Assembly (NCBI RefSeq): GCF_022171985.1
Contig: NZ_JAJVHF010000005.1
Span: 186,001 to 250,000, forward strand
From: Huaxiibacter chinensis
Lineage (GTDB): Bacteria; Pseudomonadota; Gammaproteobacteria; Enterobacterales; Enterobacteriaceae
Length of the DNA: 64,000 nucleotides
Direction: 5' to 3'
The notes under the pieces: model-generated
What the model was told of the DNA's origin: nothing
Database searches by the model: none
The model's input: only the letters and a program-made list of their open reading frames with translations
Made by a program: the position numbers and the translations under genes
In this document: positions 42,866-52,094 of the stretch, piece after piece
Layout of the letters: each line of letters begins with the position of its first letter
Position numbering within the stretch: the stretch's first letter is position 1

Positions 42866-43819
42866 TTACAGCAGCTCTCTTGCCGCCGAGACAATGTCAT
42901 GGGCCGTCAGGCCGTACTCCTTTTGTAAAAAGTCCTGTGTGCCCACCTGACCGTAACGCTCCTTCACCCCTACACGCCGCATCGGCACCGGGCAGGTCTC
43001 AACCAGCACCTCCGCTACCGCCGATCCCAGTCCGTTATGAATACTGTGGTTTTCGCAGGTCACGATACGCCCGGTTTTTTCAGCGTAATTTTTTACCAGC
43101 ATCCGATCGATAGGTTTCAGGGTGAACATATCAATCACCGCCGCGCTGACGCCTTCCTGTTCAAGCTGACGCGCCGCTTCGAGCGCTTCCGCAACCATAA
43201 TGCCGTTGGCAATCAGGGTGATGTCTTTCCCTTCACGCAGCACATTGCCCTTGCCAATTGTAAAGCGCGAACCCGGCGCATAGACGCTCGGTGCCTGCTT
43301 ACGAATAGTACGCACCCAGTAAAAACCGTCCAGATCGATCAGCTGGCGCAGCACATCCTCAAACATGACGGCATCCGTCACCTCGAGAACCACCGAGTTC
43401 GCCAGACCTCGAACAATGCCCATATCCTCGAATGACATATGGGTCCCGCCGTTATGGCAGGCCGTGACGCCCGCATCCGATGCAATGACTTTGACGTTGT
43501 TGCGCTGATAATCCAGGGCCATAAACAGCTGGTCAAAGCAGCGGCGGCTGGCGAAGGCGGTAAAGGTGTGGACGAAGGGTTTACGCCCGGTGAGCGACAG
43601 TCCTGCGGCTGTGCCAATGACGTTGGCCTCCATGATGCCGCAGTTAATCACATGCTGTGGGTAATCCCGCGCCACGCCGTCCATCGCCATCGAACTCATC
43701 AGATCCGCTTCCAGGGCGATAATCTCACGCCCGGCCTCAATCTGCTTCGCCACAAAACCCGCATAGACTTTACGCATTTCGACGGCATCTTTTTGTCCTG
43801 CAGGAGCAATCTTAATCAT
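42866..43819 (-). CDS. Transketolase, C-terminal subunit
   Basis: Protein of 317 residues that forms the C-terminal half of a split transketolase. It contains the pyrimidine-binding domain, with the conserved cofactor-activating glutamate region NCGIMEANVIGTAAGL and TFTAFASRRCFDQ, followed by the transketolase C-domain (GRIVTCENHSIHNGLGSAVAE). The start is ATG 43817-43819, preceded by a strong GGAGG; it overlaps the N-terminal subunit gene by 8 bp. It is the last gene of the operon EIIA-EIIB-EIIC-TktN-TktC. Salmonella carries a similar block. The natural substrate is unknown; the linked PTS suggests a sugar phosphate delivered by it. Confidence 0.9.
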   Translation of the reverse strand: MIKIAPAGQKDAVEMRKVYAGFVAKQIEAGREIIALEADLMSSMAMDGVARDYPQHVINCGIMEANVIGTAAGLSLTGRKPFVHTFTAFASRRCFDQLFMALDYQRNNVKVIASDAGVTACHNGGTHMSFEDMGIVRGLANSVVLEVTDAVMFEDVLRQLIDLDGFYWVRTIRKQAPSVYAPGSRFTIGKGNVLREGKDITLIANGIMVAEALEAARQLEQEGVSAAVIDMFTLKPIDRMLVKNYAEKTGRIVTCENHSIHNGLGSAVAEVLVETCPVPMRRVGVKERYGQVGTQDFLQKEYGLTAHDIVSAARELL

Positions 43820-44642
43820 GTGAAACCTCCAGTTGACGAATCGTCTCATTCAGCGCCGCTTTGCTCTCCTCCGTCAGTCGCAGATGGTGTGAATTACCCA
43901 GTTGCTCCAGATACGGCACGCCCTGCCCTTTGATGCTGTCGAGGATGACCACCAGCGGCCTGTCATCGGCCCCCTGTGGCAAAGACACCACCTCCAGCAG
44001 CGCAGGAATGTCGTCTCCTTTAACGGTGACAACGTCAAACCCGAAGGCGCGGAATTTCCCTTCCAGATCGAACGCGCAGATAATTTCGTCCAGTTCACCG
44101 TCCAGCTGTTGTTTATTCCAGTCAACAAACACCGTGAGGTTGTTGAGGCGATGGTGGGCGATAAACTGGAACGCCTCCCAGCACTGCCCTTCGTTCAACT
44201 CGCCGTCCCCCACGATGCAGAAGACCCGATTGGGTCGTCCCGCCAGCCTGTGTGAGAGTGCCATTCCGCCCGCAATGGAGATCCCCTGTCCCAGCGAACC
44301 GGTGGTGGCATCCACGCCGCGGGTTTTTAGCCTGTCCGGATGGCTGGGCAGACGCGTACCGTTCTGGTTAAGCGTGCTCAGCTCCTCCATCGGGAAGTAG
44401 CCCTTAATGGCCAGCGTGCTGTAGAGCGCCGGGCCTGCATGCCCTTTCGACAGGACAAAGTAATCGCGCTCCGGCCAGTCCGGGTCGGCAGGATCGATTT
44501 TCATCACCGCACCGTAGAGGACCGCCAGCGTCTCTACCACCGACATGCTGCCGCCATAATGGCCGAATCCCAATTGCGTCAATGCTTTAAGCGTTTCGAG
44601 GCGAATCGTACGCGCCAGCTGCGTGACTTCTTTTATGTTCAT
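43812..44642 (-). CDS. Transketolase, N-terminal subunit
   Basis: Protein of 276 residues, the thiamin-diphosphate-binding half of the split enzyme. The cofactor motif GDGELNEGQCWEA ends in VFVDWN. Active-site histidines are in GHYGGSMS and VLSKGHAGPALY, with GSLGQGISIAGGMALSHRL also conserved. It overlaps EIIC by 4 bp and the C-subunit by 8 bp, so the two halves are made together. Split transketolases of this type often serve a dedicated sugar pathway, for example apulose-4-phosphate transketolase in apiose catabolism, rather than the pentose phosphate route. Confidence 0.9.
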   Translation of the reverse strand: MNIKEVTQLARTIRLETLKALTQLGFGHYGGSMSVVETLAVLYGAVMKIDPADPDWPERDYFVLSKGHAGPALYSTLAIKGYFPMEELSTLNQNGTRLPSHPDRLKTRGVDATTGSLGQGISIAGGMALSHRLAGRPNRVFCIVGDGELNEGQCWEAFQFIAHHRLNNLTVFVDWNKQQLDGELDEIICAFDLEGKFRAFGFDVVTVKGDDIPALLEVVSLPQGADDRPLVVILDSIKGQGVPYLEQLGNSHHLRLTEESKAALNETIRQLEVSHD

Positions 44643-46030
44643 GATTTGGCTCCGGTATTGGGCTGGGCGCTATCGGCCGCAGGTTTATTTTTTGCGAAGA
44701 CGTTATAGGCCACCAGCAGGGCAAACAGCGCCACCACAAGGCCCGTTATGGCAAGCGGCGACAGGAAGCGGGCCAGGTTACCCAGCACGATACCCACCGC
44801 GCCAAAATCGGCATCCGAGAAGGTGGTGTTAGCAAAACCAATGGCCCCCAGCACCGGCAACAGCAGAACCGGCAGGAAGGTAATCAGCAGGCCGTTGGCA
44901 AACGCACCTATCATCGCGCCACGACGTCCCCCGGTGGCGTTACCAAATACGCCCGCGGTGGCGCCGGTGAAGAAGTGCGGGACTACGCCTGGCAGTATCA
45001 GTACCCAACTGAACTGTCCACAGATGAACAGCCCAACCAGCCCTCCCAGGAAGCTAAACAGGAAGCCAATCAGCACGGCATTGGGTGCATACGGATAAAC
45101 GACCGGACAGTCCAGCGCCGGGCGTGCGTTGGGGACCAGTTTTTCAGAAAAGCCGGTAAAGGCCGGGACGATTTCGGCCAGAATCAGACGCACGCCCTGC
45201 AGGATGATAAATACCCCGGCGGCGAAGGTGATGGCCATGATGATGGCGTACACCAGGTAGTTCTGCCCGCCGCTGAAGGTCGCTTCGACATACTCACGCC
45301 CCGCGCTCACCGCCATGATCAAATAGATGATCATCATGGTCAGCGAAATGGAGATTGAGCTGTCTCGCAGGAAGCTGAGGTTTTTCGGCAGGTTCATCTC
45401 TTCCGTCGAGCGCGATCCTTTTCCACATTTGCTGCCGATCCAGCCAGAGAGCACATAGCCCAGGGTACCGAAGTGGCCGAACGCAATATCGTCGGTGCCC
45501 GTGATACGCTTCATATAACGCTGCGCCAGGGCCGGGAAGAAAGCCATCACCAGACCCAGTATCAGCGAACCGGTAAAGACCAGCGCCACCCCTTCAAAAC
45601 CCGCGACCGTCAGGATCACGCCAATCATGCACGCCATATAAAAGGTGTGATGGCCGGTGAGGAAGATGTATTTCAGGCGCGTAAAGCGGGCAACAATAAT
45701 ATTCGCCACCATCCCAAAGGCCATAATTAAGGCCGTCGATGCGCCATATTTTTCCAGCGCAATTGACACCACCGCCTCGTTATTTGGAATAATCCCCTGA
45801 ATATTAAACGCGTGTTCAAACATGCCCCCCAGTGGATTGAGCGATCCCACCAGCACAGTTGCGCCGCCCCCCAGTACAATAAATCCCAGAATGGTTTTTA
45901 TGGTGCCTTTCACGACATCAGAAAACGGTTTCTTTTGTGCCACCAGCCCTATCAGCGCAATCAGACCGACTAACACTGAGGGTACCTTTAAAATATCAAC
46001 AACGAAGTTCAGCGTTTCGAGGATAAACAT
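44639..46030 (-). CDS. PTS EIIC component, ascorbate (UlaA/SgaT) type
   Basis: Membrane permease of 463 residues with about 10-11 helices, close to UlaA in size. Family-like motifs are VVKGTIKTILGFIVLGGGA near residue 42, LTGHHTFYMACMIGV, ILQGVRLILAEIVPAFTG and YPYAPNAVLIGFLFSFLGG. I start at ATG 46028-46030, because GAGGTGG lies right before it; a GTG two codons upstream overlaps that ribosome site. It imports a sugar or sugar acid and phosphorylates it with the adjacent EIIA and EIIB. It is not the ula operon: UlaD/E/F-type genes are missing and transketolase genes follow. Confidence 0.9.
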   Translation of the reverse strand: MFILETLNFVVDILKVPSVLVGLIALIGLVAQKKPFSDVVKGTIKTILGFIVLGGGATVLVGSLNPLGGMFEHAFNIQGIIPNNEAVVSIALEKYGASTALIMAFGMVANIIVARFTRLKYIFLTGHHTFYMACMIGVILTVAGFEGVALVFTGSLILGLVMAFFPALAQRYMKRITGTDDIAFGHFGTLGYVLSGWIGSKCGKGSRSTEEMNLPKNLSFLRDSSISISLTMMIIYLIMAVSAGREYVEATFSGGQNYLVYAIIMAITFAAGVFIILQGVRLILAEIVPAFTGFSEKLVPNARPALDCPVVYPYAPNAVLIGFLFSFLGGLVGLFICGQFSWVLILPGVVPHFFTGATAGVFGNATGGRRGAMIGAFANGLLITFLPVLLLPVLGAIGFANTTFSDADFGAVGIVLGNLARFLSPLAITGLVVALFALLVAYNVFAKNKPAADSAQPNTGAKS

Positions 46031-46046
46031 ATCCACCTCACTAAAG

Positions 46047-46319
46047 TTATTGTTTGACGAACCAGGCGCTCAGCTGCGCTTCGAGTTCATTGATATCGAT
46101 GATGTTCGTGATCACCACCAGCTGGCTTTCCGGTACGCTGGCACTGGCCGCGATATCTTTCGCCATCACAAACAGATCGGCCGCGCCCGGGGTCGCGGAG
46201 GACAGGTCGGAGTGTTCAACCTCTGCGTCTATATTTAATTTTTTCAGCACCTTTTTAATATTCATTTCGACCATAAAACTACTGCCCAGGCCGGAGCCGC
46301 AAATCGCCATGATTTTCAT
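46047..46319 (-). CDS. PTS EIIB component, ascorbate/lactose-type fold
   Basis: Cytoplasmic phosphocarrier of 90 residues. The phosphorylated cysteine is C7 in MKIMAICGSGLGSSFMVEM, the P-loop of the SgaB/UlaB family. An AAGG ribosome site precedes the ATG. It lies 16 bp before EIIC and 81 bp after EIIA. Confidence 0.9.
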   Translation of the reverse strand: MKIMAICGSGLGSSFMVEMNIKKVLKKLNIDAEVEHSDLSSATPGAADLFVMAKDIAASASVPESQLVVITNIIDINELEAQLSAWFVKQ

Positions 46320-46352
46320 TGGTATGCCTTTTTTAGAGTAGAGTACGCCCGC

Positions 46353-46371
46353 ATCACGATTATCGTGATGT
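46353..46371 (-). other. Hairpin between EIIA and EIIB genes
   Basis: CATCACGAT-T-ATCGTGATG is a perfect inverted repeat. As RNA it can form a 7-bp stem with a 5-base loop. There is no T-run. It may set differential expression of the operon by RNA processing, or it may be a DNA-binding site. Confidence 0.5.
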
Positions 46372-46400
46372 TTCCAAATACCGGAACAGATAAAATAAAT

Positions 46401-46844
46401 CTAGAAGCGTTCTATGATGGTTTTTATTTCCTCCAGCGTGTTGACGCTATGTAATTGTGCCAAATCATCGTCACTGGAAAATAACTCCGCCAGCGCGGAG
46501 ATCATTTCGATATGGCTTTGTTTATCCGGGGCTGCCAGCATAATAATCACATTCACCGGATCAAATTCGCCTGCCTCAAACGAAACGCCTTGTTTGAGTT
46601 TTAATAATGAGAGACCCAGTGCCTTCGCCCCCTCTTCCGGCCGGGCATGCGGCATCGCCAGACCCGGTGCCAGCACATAGTAAGGCCCCAGCGCATGGTG
46701 CTGCTGCACAATTGCCGTTACGTAGTCGGGCGTGATGACGTTCATCTCAAGCAAGGGTCTGGCACACAGCGCCAGTGCCTCAGGCCAGCTTTCGACACGG
46801 TCTTGCAGCGTAATGGTTGCCTCGTTCAGCCAGTTTTTGAGCAC
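46401..46844 (-). CDS. PTS EIIA component, fructose/ascorbate (type 2) family, GTG start
   Basis: Phosphocarrier of 147 residues. The phospho-acceptor histidine is H66 in VLAPGLAMPHARPEEG. I place the start at GTG 46842-46844, since GGGAGAGG lies 4-8 bases upstream and the protein then aligns from its first residue with UlaC-type EIIA (MLKNWLNEATITLQDRVESW). An ATG at 46877 is possible but contains the ribosome site. It is the first gene of the operon, with a leader of about 120 bases. Confidence 0.88.
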   Translation of the reverse strand: MLKNWLNEATITLQDRVESWPEALALCARPLLEMNVITPDYVTAIVQQHHALGPYYVLAPGLAMPHARPEEGAKALGLSLLKLKQGVSFEAGEFDPVNVIIMLAAPDKQSHIEMISALAELFSSDDDLAQLHSVNTLEEIKTIIERF

Positions 46845-46921
46845 TTTTCCTCTCCCATCCAGACCCGTGATGAACAAACTTTAAGCAAGGCTCTGGGGGA
46901 TATCTGCGATCAATCTCACAA

Positions 46922-46935
46922 AGATAGCGCTACCA
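46922..46935. promoter_or_regulatory. Second LacI-type operator (O2) of PTS operon
   Basis: AGATAGCGCTACCA is an imperfect copy of the O1 palindrome. Its centre is 34 bp from that of O1, downstream in the transcript leader. Two sites about three helical turns apart suit cooperative binding or looping by a LacI-family repressor. Confidence 0.65.
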
Positions 46936-46955
46936 AAATCGCGTGTGCAAAATTG

Positions 46956-46999
46956 TGATAGCGCTATCAAATTATAATCCTCCACGGAAATCACAGTAA
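46956..46999 (-). promoter_or_regulatory. PTS-operon promoter with operator O1
   Basis: On the minus strand a TATAAT -10 box lies at 46976-46971, with a TTACTG/TTTACT-like -35 near 46999-46994. The perfect 14-bp palindrome TGATAGCGCTATCA (46956-46969) lies immediately downstream, covering the expected start site near 46964. This is a classical repression site for the divergent LacI-family gene. The palindrome centre (GCGC) resembles GntR/GalR-type operators. Confidence 0.75.
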
Positions 47000-47027
47000 A
47001 AAAAGGGATTTAAGGGGTATACTCAAG

Positions 47028-47037
47028 TTCACGTGAA
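47028..47037. promoter_or_regulatory. Palindrome at the regulator promoter
   Basis: TTCACGTGAA is a perfect 10-bp palindrome just after a TATACT hexamer (47018-47023) that could be the -10 of the regulator gene. It may be a separate operator; the protein that binds it is unknown. Confidence 0.35.
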
Positions 47038-47073
47038 GCGAAGGAAGAGAACGCGTGGTGACCAGGAATTTGT

Positions 47074-48093
47074 ATGTCTTTAACCCGTAAACGACGTAGT
47101 ACCGGCAAAGTGACGCTCGCTGAAGTCGCGCAACTTGCCGGCGTGGGGACCATGACCGTCTCCCGGGCATTGCGCACGCCTGAACAGGTTTCCGATAAGC
47201 TGCGTGAAAAGATCGAAGCGGCCGTGCATGAGCTGGGATATATGCCTAATCTTGCCGCCAGTGCGCTGGCGTCCGCCTCGTCATGGACGATCGCCATGGT
47301 CGTGCCCAATCTGGCTGAAGATGGCTGTTCCGAGATGTTTGCCGGGCTTCAGCAGGTGCTGCAACCCGCCGGATACCAGATTATGCTCGCGGAATCGCAG
47401 CATCGTCTTGAGCAGGAAGAGAAGCTTCTCGAAACGCTTCTCGCCTCGAATATCGCCGCCGCTATCCTCCTGAGCGTTGAACATACTGACACCGTCCGCC
47501 ACTGGCTCAAAAACGCCTCGATTCCGGTGATGGAAATGGGGGCGATGCGTGCCGATCCGCTGGATATGAATATCGGGATCGATAACGTTGCCGCGATGTA
47601 CGAACTGACCGAGCTTGTCATCCAGCGCGGTTATCAGAATATTGGCTTGCTGTGCGCAAATCAGGAGCAGTGGATTTTTCAGCAGCATTTGCAGGGCTGG
47701 TATAAGGCCATGTTACGCCATCATCTGTCGCCAAACAGAGTGATCAACGCCGCGCTGCCGCCGAACTTCTCGACCGGCGCGTCTCAGCTTCCGGAATTTT
47801 TACTCGCCTGGCCGGAGCTTGATGCACTGGTATGCGTCTCTGACGAGCTGGCCTGTGGCGCTCTGTACGAATGCCAGCGCAGACGCATCAAAGTGCCGGA
47901 CGATCTGGCCGTTGTCGGGTTTGGGGACAGTGACGTCAGCCGGGTCTGTCAGCCACCGCTGACCACGATGGCGGTGCCGCATCGGAAGATTGGTATTGAG
48001 GCTGGTCGGGCATTGCTGGACCGTTTGAATGGCGGAGACTGGCGCGATCAAAAGCCGATCGCCTCCAGTCTTTGTTTGCGGGAAAGCTGCTAG
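47074..48093 (+). CDS. LacI/GntR-family transcriptional regulator of PTS operon
   Basis: Repressor of 339 residues. The N-terminal helix-turn-helix with hinge helix runs VTLAEVAQLAGVGTMTVSRA to YMPNLAASALASASS (about 13-70). A periplasmic-binding-protein-like effector domain follows (IAMVVPNLAEDGCSEMFAGL, DALVCVSDELACGALYECQ, VVGFGDSDVSRVCQPPLTTM). It is divergent from the PTS operon across 229 bp that holds two matching operators, so it very likely represses that operon until a sugar or sugar phosphate binds. Its inducer is unknown. The stop is 3 bp from the convergent yfcD stop. Confidence 0.9.
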   Translation: MSLTRKRRSTGKVTLAEVAQLAGVGTMTVSRALRTPEQVSDKLREKIEAAVHELGYMPNLAASALASASSWTIAMVVPNLAEDGCSEMFAGLQQVLQPAGYQIMLAESQHRLEQEEKLLETLLASNIAAAILLSVEHTDTVRHWLKNASIPVMEMGAMRADPLDMNIGIDNVAAMYELTELVIQRGYQNIGLLCANQEQWIFQQHLQGWYKAMLRHHLSPNRVINAALPPNFSTGASQLPEFLLAWPELDALVCVSDELACGALYECQRRRIKVPDDLAVVGFGDSDVSRVCQPPLTTMAVPHRKIGIEAGRALLDRLNGGDWRDQKPIASSLCLRESC

Positions 48094-48096
48094 GGC

Positions 48097-48651
48097 TTAT
48101 TCAGCCTGTTCCTGCTTTTCAGGTTTTGCGGATTCGTTTTTGGCGTTGCGGCTCATCCACAGCGCCAGCGCTTTCAGCGAGTCGGGCGTAAACTCATCGC
48201 AACGGGCGGTGATCTCTTCTGGCGTCATCCAGCGTACTTCGCTCACCTCTTCTTCCTGGAGGGCAAAAGGTCCGTGAGACACACAGCTGAATAGCCCGCC
48301 CCAGACACGGCAATGTTCATCTTCAAAATAGAACTGGCCGTGTTCAGCAAAGGGGACGCCGGCTATGCCTAACTCTTCTTCTGCCTCGCGTCGCGCGGAG
48401 TCCAGTAAAATTTCATCAGCCTGAACGACACCACCCGCTGTGGCATCCAGCATGCCCGGGAGAAAATCTTTCGTTTCAGTACGTCGCTGTACCAGGATCT
48501 TACCCATTCCGTCATGAACAACGATGTAAGTTGCGCGATGACGCAGACGTTCTGCACGCATCTGTTCGCGGCTCGCCTGTGCAATCACCTCATTGTCTTC
48601 ACTGACAATATCAACCCACTCTGTACTTGCCAAATGACTCTGCTCCACCAT
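48097..48651 (-). CDS. yfcD: Nudix hydrolase YfcD
   Basis: Protein of 184 residues. The Nudix box is intact: [20 protein letters not shown] followed by ELGI. The preceding strand is [17 protein letters not shown]. The family resembles isopentenyl-diphosphate isomerase-like Nudix proteins; the physiological substrate is not established. A GTG right after the ATG is an alternative start. In E. coli yfcC lies between pta and yfcD; here the PTS-transketolase block fills that place. Confidence 0.93.
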   Translation of the reverse strand: MVEQSHLASTEWVDIVSEDNEVIAQASREQMRAERLRHRATYIVVHDGMGKILVQRRTETKDFLPGMLDATAGGVVQADEILLDSARREAEEELGIAGVPFAEHGQFYFEDEHCRVWGGLFSCVSHGPFALQEEEVSEVRWMTPEEITARCDEFTPDSLKALALWMSRNAKNESAKPEKQEQAE

Positions 48652-48707
48652 CGGGAACCCTTCTCGTTTAAGCGCTCTGTCGACGCGTTTGACTTGTGAG
48701 GTGTAAC

Positions 48708-49259
48708 TTACGGATTAATCCGGACCTGCGCAATAACTTGCTGATCATTAAGTGCGATGACCTGCAGATGATTATCTTCCAGCATACCGTAACTGGGCGC
48801 ATACCCGCCTTTAGGGATACTGACCGAACCGGGATTAAAATGGAAAATTTCGCCCTGTTTTTCCGCCACCGGAATATGAGTATGGCCGTAAACCAGCACA
48901 TCGCCAGCCGCCAGGGGCGGCAAATGGGTCGGGCTAAACAGATGCCCGTGAGTCAAAAACAGACGGCACTTTTCCAGTATCACCTGCTGCCAGGGCGCGG
49001 TTATCGGAAAGCGAAGCAACATTTGATCGACCTCGCTGTCGCAGTTTCCACGAACGGCAATGATGCGTTCAGCACAGGCGTTGAGTTTTTCTGCCACCTG
49101 CGCCGGCGCATAGCCTTCCGGCAGGGCGTTGCGTGGACCATGGTTCAGCACATCACCTAAAATCACTAACCATTGCGCGCCGCTTTCGGCAAAGAGCGAA
49201 AGCACGCGCTCTGTAGCGGGCAGGGATCCATGAATATCTGACGCAAACATCAGTTTCAT
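48708..49259 (-). CDS. yfcE: Phosphodiesterase YfcE
   Basis: Calcineurin-like metallophosphoesterase of 183 residues. The metal motifs are [37 protein letters not shown] and VYGHTHIP. E. coli YfcE is a manganese-dependent phosphodiesterase active on model substrates; the natural substrate is unknown. It stands 56 bp upstream of yfcD on the same strand. Confidence 0.95.
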   Translation of the reverse strand: MKLMFASDIHGSLPATERVLSLFAESGAQWLVILGDVLNHGPRNALPEGYAPAQVAEKLNACAERIIAVRGNCDSEVDQMLLRFPITAPWQQVILEKCRLFLTHGHLFSPTHLPPLAAGDVLVYGHTHIPVAEKQGEIFHFNPGSVSIPKGGYAPSYGMLEDNHLQVIALNDQQVIAQVRINP

Positions 49260-49313
49260 CCGGCACTCCTTACTAAAGATACCGCCCTATTTTAGCCTAA
49301 TCGCCGATGCGTT

Positions 49314-50036
<723 letters not shown>

Positions 50037-50095
50037 TTACCACCACCACCTATACTCGTTTTGACGACGTGAAAAATGCAACGACAGGAGCTGAA

Positions 50096-50725
50096 ATGAT
50101 AGACCTCTATTATGCCCCCACGCCGAACGGCCATAAGATCACCCTCTTTCTGGAAGAAGCGCAGCTGGACTACCGCATTATTAAGGTCGATATCAGTAAA
50201 GGGGATCAGTTCCGCCCCGATTTTCTGGCCATTTCACCCAATAATAAAATTCCGGCTATTGTCGATACCGCGCCTGTAGACGGCGGCAGGCCACTCAGCC
50301 TGTTCGAGTCGGGTGAAATTTTACTCTACCTGGCTGAAAAAACGGGGCAGTTGCTGAGCGGCGAACTGCGCGAGCGCCATCACACCTTACAGTGGCTGTT
50401 CTGGCAAACGAGTGGGCTTGGACCGATGCTTGGGCAAAACCACCATTTTAACCATTTCGCCCCGCAACCCATTCCCTATGCGATTGAGCGCTATCAGGTG
50501 GAAACGCAGCGCCTGTACGGTGTGCTGAACAAACGGCTGGAGAAAACACCGTGGCTTGGCGGGGATCATTACAGCATTGCCGATATCGCCTGCTGGCCCT
50601 GGATTAACGCCCATATTCGCCAGCGTATCGATCTTGCGTCCTACCCTGCGGTGAATAACTGGTTCGAGCGTATCCGTACCCGGCCAGCCACAGAGCGGGC
50701 GATGCAAAAAGTGCACGCTATTTAA
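50096..50725 (+). CDS. yfcG: Disulfide-bond oxidoreductase YfcG (Nu-class GST)
   Basis: Protein of 209 residues from ATG 50096 (MIDLYYAPTPNGHKITLFLE), with ACAGGAG upstream. The TPNG motif replaces the usual serine or tyrosine catalyst, as in Nu-class GSTs with strong disulfide reductase activity. The ESG motif (SLFESGEILLYLAEK) binds glutathione, and WLGGDHYSIADIACWPW is the C-domain N-cap. It is a few residues shorter at the C-terminus than E. coli YfcG. Confidence 0.93.
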   Translation: MIDLYYAPTPNGHKITLFLEEAQLDYRIIKVDISKGDQFRPDFLAISPNNKIPAIVDTAPVDGGRPLSLFESGEILLYLAEKTGQLLSGELRERHHTLQWLFWQTSGLGPMLGQNHHFNHFAPQPIPYAIERYQVETQRLYGVLNKRLEKTPWLGGDHYSIADIACWPWINAHIRQRIDLASYPAVNNWFERIRTRPATERAMQKVHAI

Positions 50726-50797
50726 GTCGTTGCCCTCTTGGGCGCGCCTGATCTCCTCATGTATGATGGTGCCATAACGCCACAGAGGAAGCCTGCA

Positions 50798-51166
50798 ATG
50801 TCTCAGCATGACGCTATTATTCGTATAAAAAACTTACGTTTACGTACTTTTATTGGGATTAAAGACGAAGAGATCGAGAACCGACAGGATATCGTGATCA
50901 ATGTCGTTATCCATTATCCCGCAGAGAAATCACGCACCAGTGAAGATATTAATGATGCCCTGAATTACCGCACCATCACTAAAAGCATCATTAACTATGT
51001 TGAAAATAATCGTTTCTCTTTACTGGAAAAATTAACTCAGGATGTGCTCGATATCGCACGCGAGCACCACTGGGTCACATATGCTGAGGTTGAGATCGAT
51101 AAACTTCACGCCCTGCGTTACGCCGACTCGGTCTCCATGACGTTAAGTTGGAAACGCCAGGCGTAA
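50798..51166 (+). CDS. folX: Dihydroneopterin triphosphate 2'-epimerase FolX
   Basis: Protein of 122 residues of the FolB/FolX tunnelling fold. Conserved parts are [44 protein letters not shown] and [20 protein letters not shown]. The ATG at 50798 has AGAGGA upstream and gives nearly the E. coli length. The enzyme makes dihydromonapterin precursors. It is followed 13 bp later by yfcH. Confidence 0.95.
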   Translation: MSQHDAIIRIKNLRLRTFIGIKDEEIENRQDIVINVVIHYPAEKSRTSEDINDALNYRTITKSIINYVENNRFSLLEKLTQDVLDIAREHHWVTYAEVEIDKLHALRYADSVSMTLSWKRQA

Positions 51167-51179
51167 CCCTGGAGGTTGT

Positions 51180-52073
51180 ATGAAGATTTTGCTGACCGGT
51201 GGGACCGGCCTGATTGGCCGCCATCTTGTGCCGCGTTTACAGGCGTTGCATCACGATGTCACCGTGGTGACCCGAAGCCCCGAAAAAGCCCGTCAGGTGC
51301 TGGGTTCCGGCATCGACGTGTGGAAGGGGCTGACGGAACGGCAAAATCTGGACGACTTTGACGCGGTCATTAATCTTGCTGGCGAACCCATTGCCGATAA
51401 ACGCTGGACAGAAGAGCAGAAACAGCGGCTCTGTAACAGCCGCTGGAACATCACCCAGAAACTGGTTGACCTGTTTCAGGCGAGCCAGCATCCGCCGCAG
51501 GTCCTGATTTCAGGTTCGGCGGCCGGATATTATGGCGATCTCGGTGAGGTCGTGGTGACCGAAGAGGAGCCGCCGCACAACGAATTTACCCACAAGCTGT
51601 GCGCGCGCTGGGAGCAAATTGCGTGCGGAGCGCAGAGCGATAACACCCGCGTCTGCCTGCTGCGCACCGGAGTCGTGCTGGCCCCGAAAGGCGGCATCCT
51701 GGCGAAAATGTTGCCGGTGTTTAAGCTGGGCCTCGGCGGGCCGATGGGGAGTGGCCGACAATACCTGGCCTGGATCCATATCGACGATATGGTGAATGGT
51801 ATTCTCTGGCTGCTCGATAATGACCTGCGCGGCCCCTTCAACATGGTGTCGCCCTATCCTGTGCGTAATGAACAATTTGCCCATGCGCTCGGCCATGCCC
51901 TGCATCGCCCCGCCGTGATCCGTGCGCCTGCCACGGCTATTCGTCTGATGATGGGCGAATCGTCAGTGCTGGTGTTAGGCGGACAGCGAGCGCTGCCAAA
52001 ACGCCTGGAGGCGGCAGGATTTGCCTTTCGCTGGTATGACTTAGAAGAGGCACTGGGGGACGTTGTGGGGTAA
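51180..52073 (+). CDS. yfcH: NAD-dependent epimerase-like protein YfcH
   Basis: SDR-superfamily protein of 297 residues, SDR39U1 type. The dinucleotide motif [17 protein letters not shown] is at residues 3-19. Then come [19 protein letters not shown], the [10 protein letters not shown] active-site segment and WIHIDDMV. The substrate is unknown. It is translated close behind folX, with a GGAGG ribosome site. Confidence 0.93.
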   Translation: MKILLTGGTGLIGRHLVPRLQALHHDVTVVTRSPEKARQVLGSGIDVWKGLTERQNLDDFDAVINLAGEPIADKRWTEEQKQRLCNSRWNITQKLVDLFQASQHPPQVLISGSAAGYYGDLGEVVVTEEEPPHNEFTHKLCARWEQIACGAQSDNTRVCLLRTGVVLAPKGGILAKMLPVFKLGLGGPMGSGRQYLAWIHIDDMVNGILWLLDNDLRGPFNMVSPYPVRNEQFAHALGHALHRPAVIRAPATAIRLMMGESSVLVLGGQRALPKRLEAAGFAFRWYDLEEALGDVVG

Positions 52074-52094
52074 ACCTCCCATAAGGGTTATGTT

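Noticed and set aside
46953-46995. CRP site in the PTS regulatory gap
   Set aside because: TGTGA and TCACA half-sites are present but about 32 bp apart rather than 6, so they do not form a CRP site.
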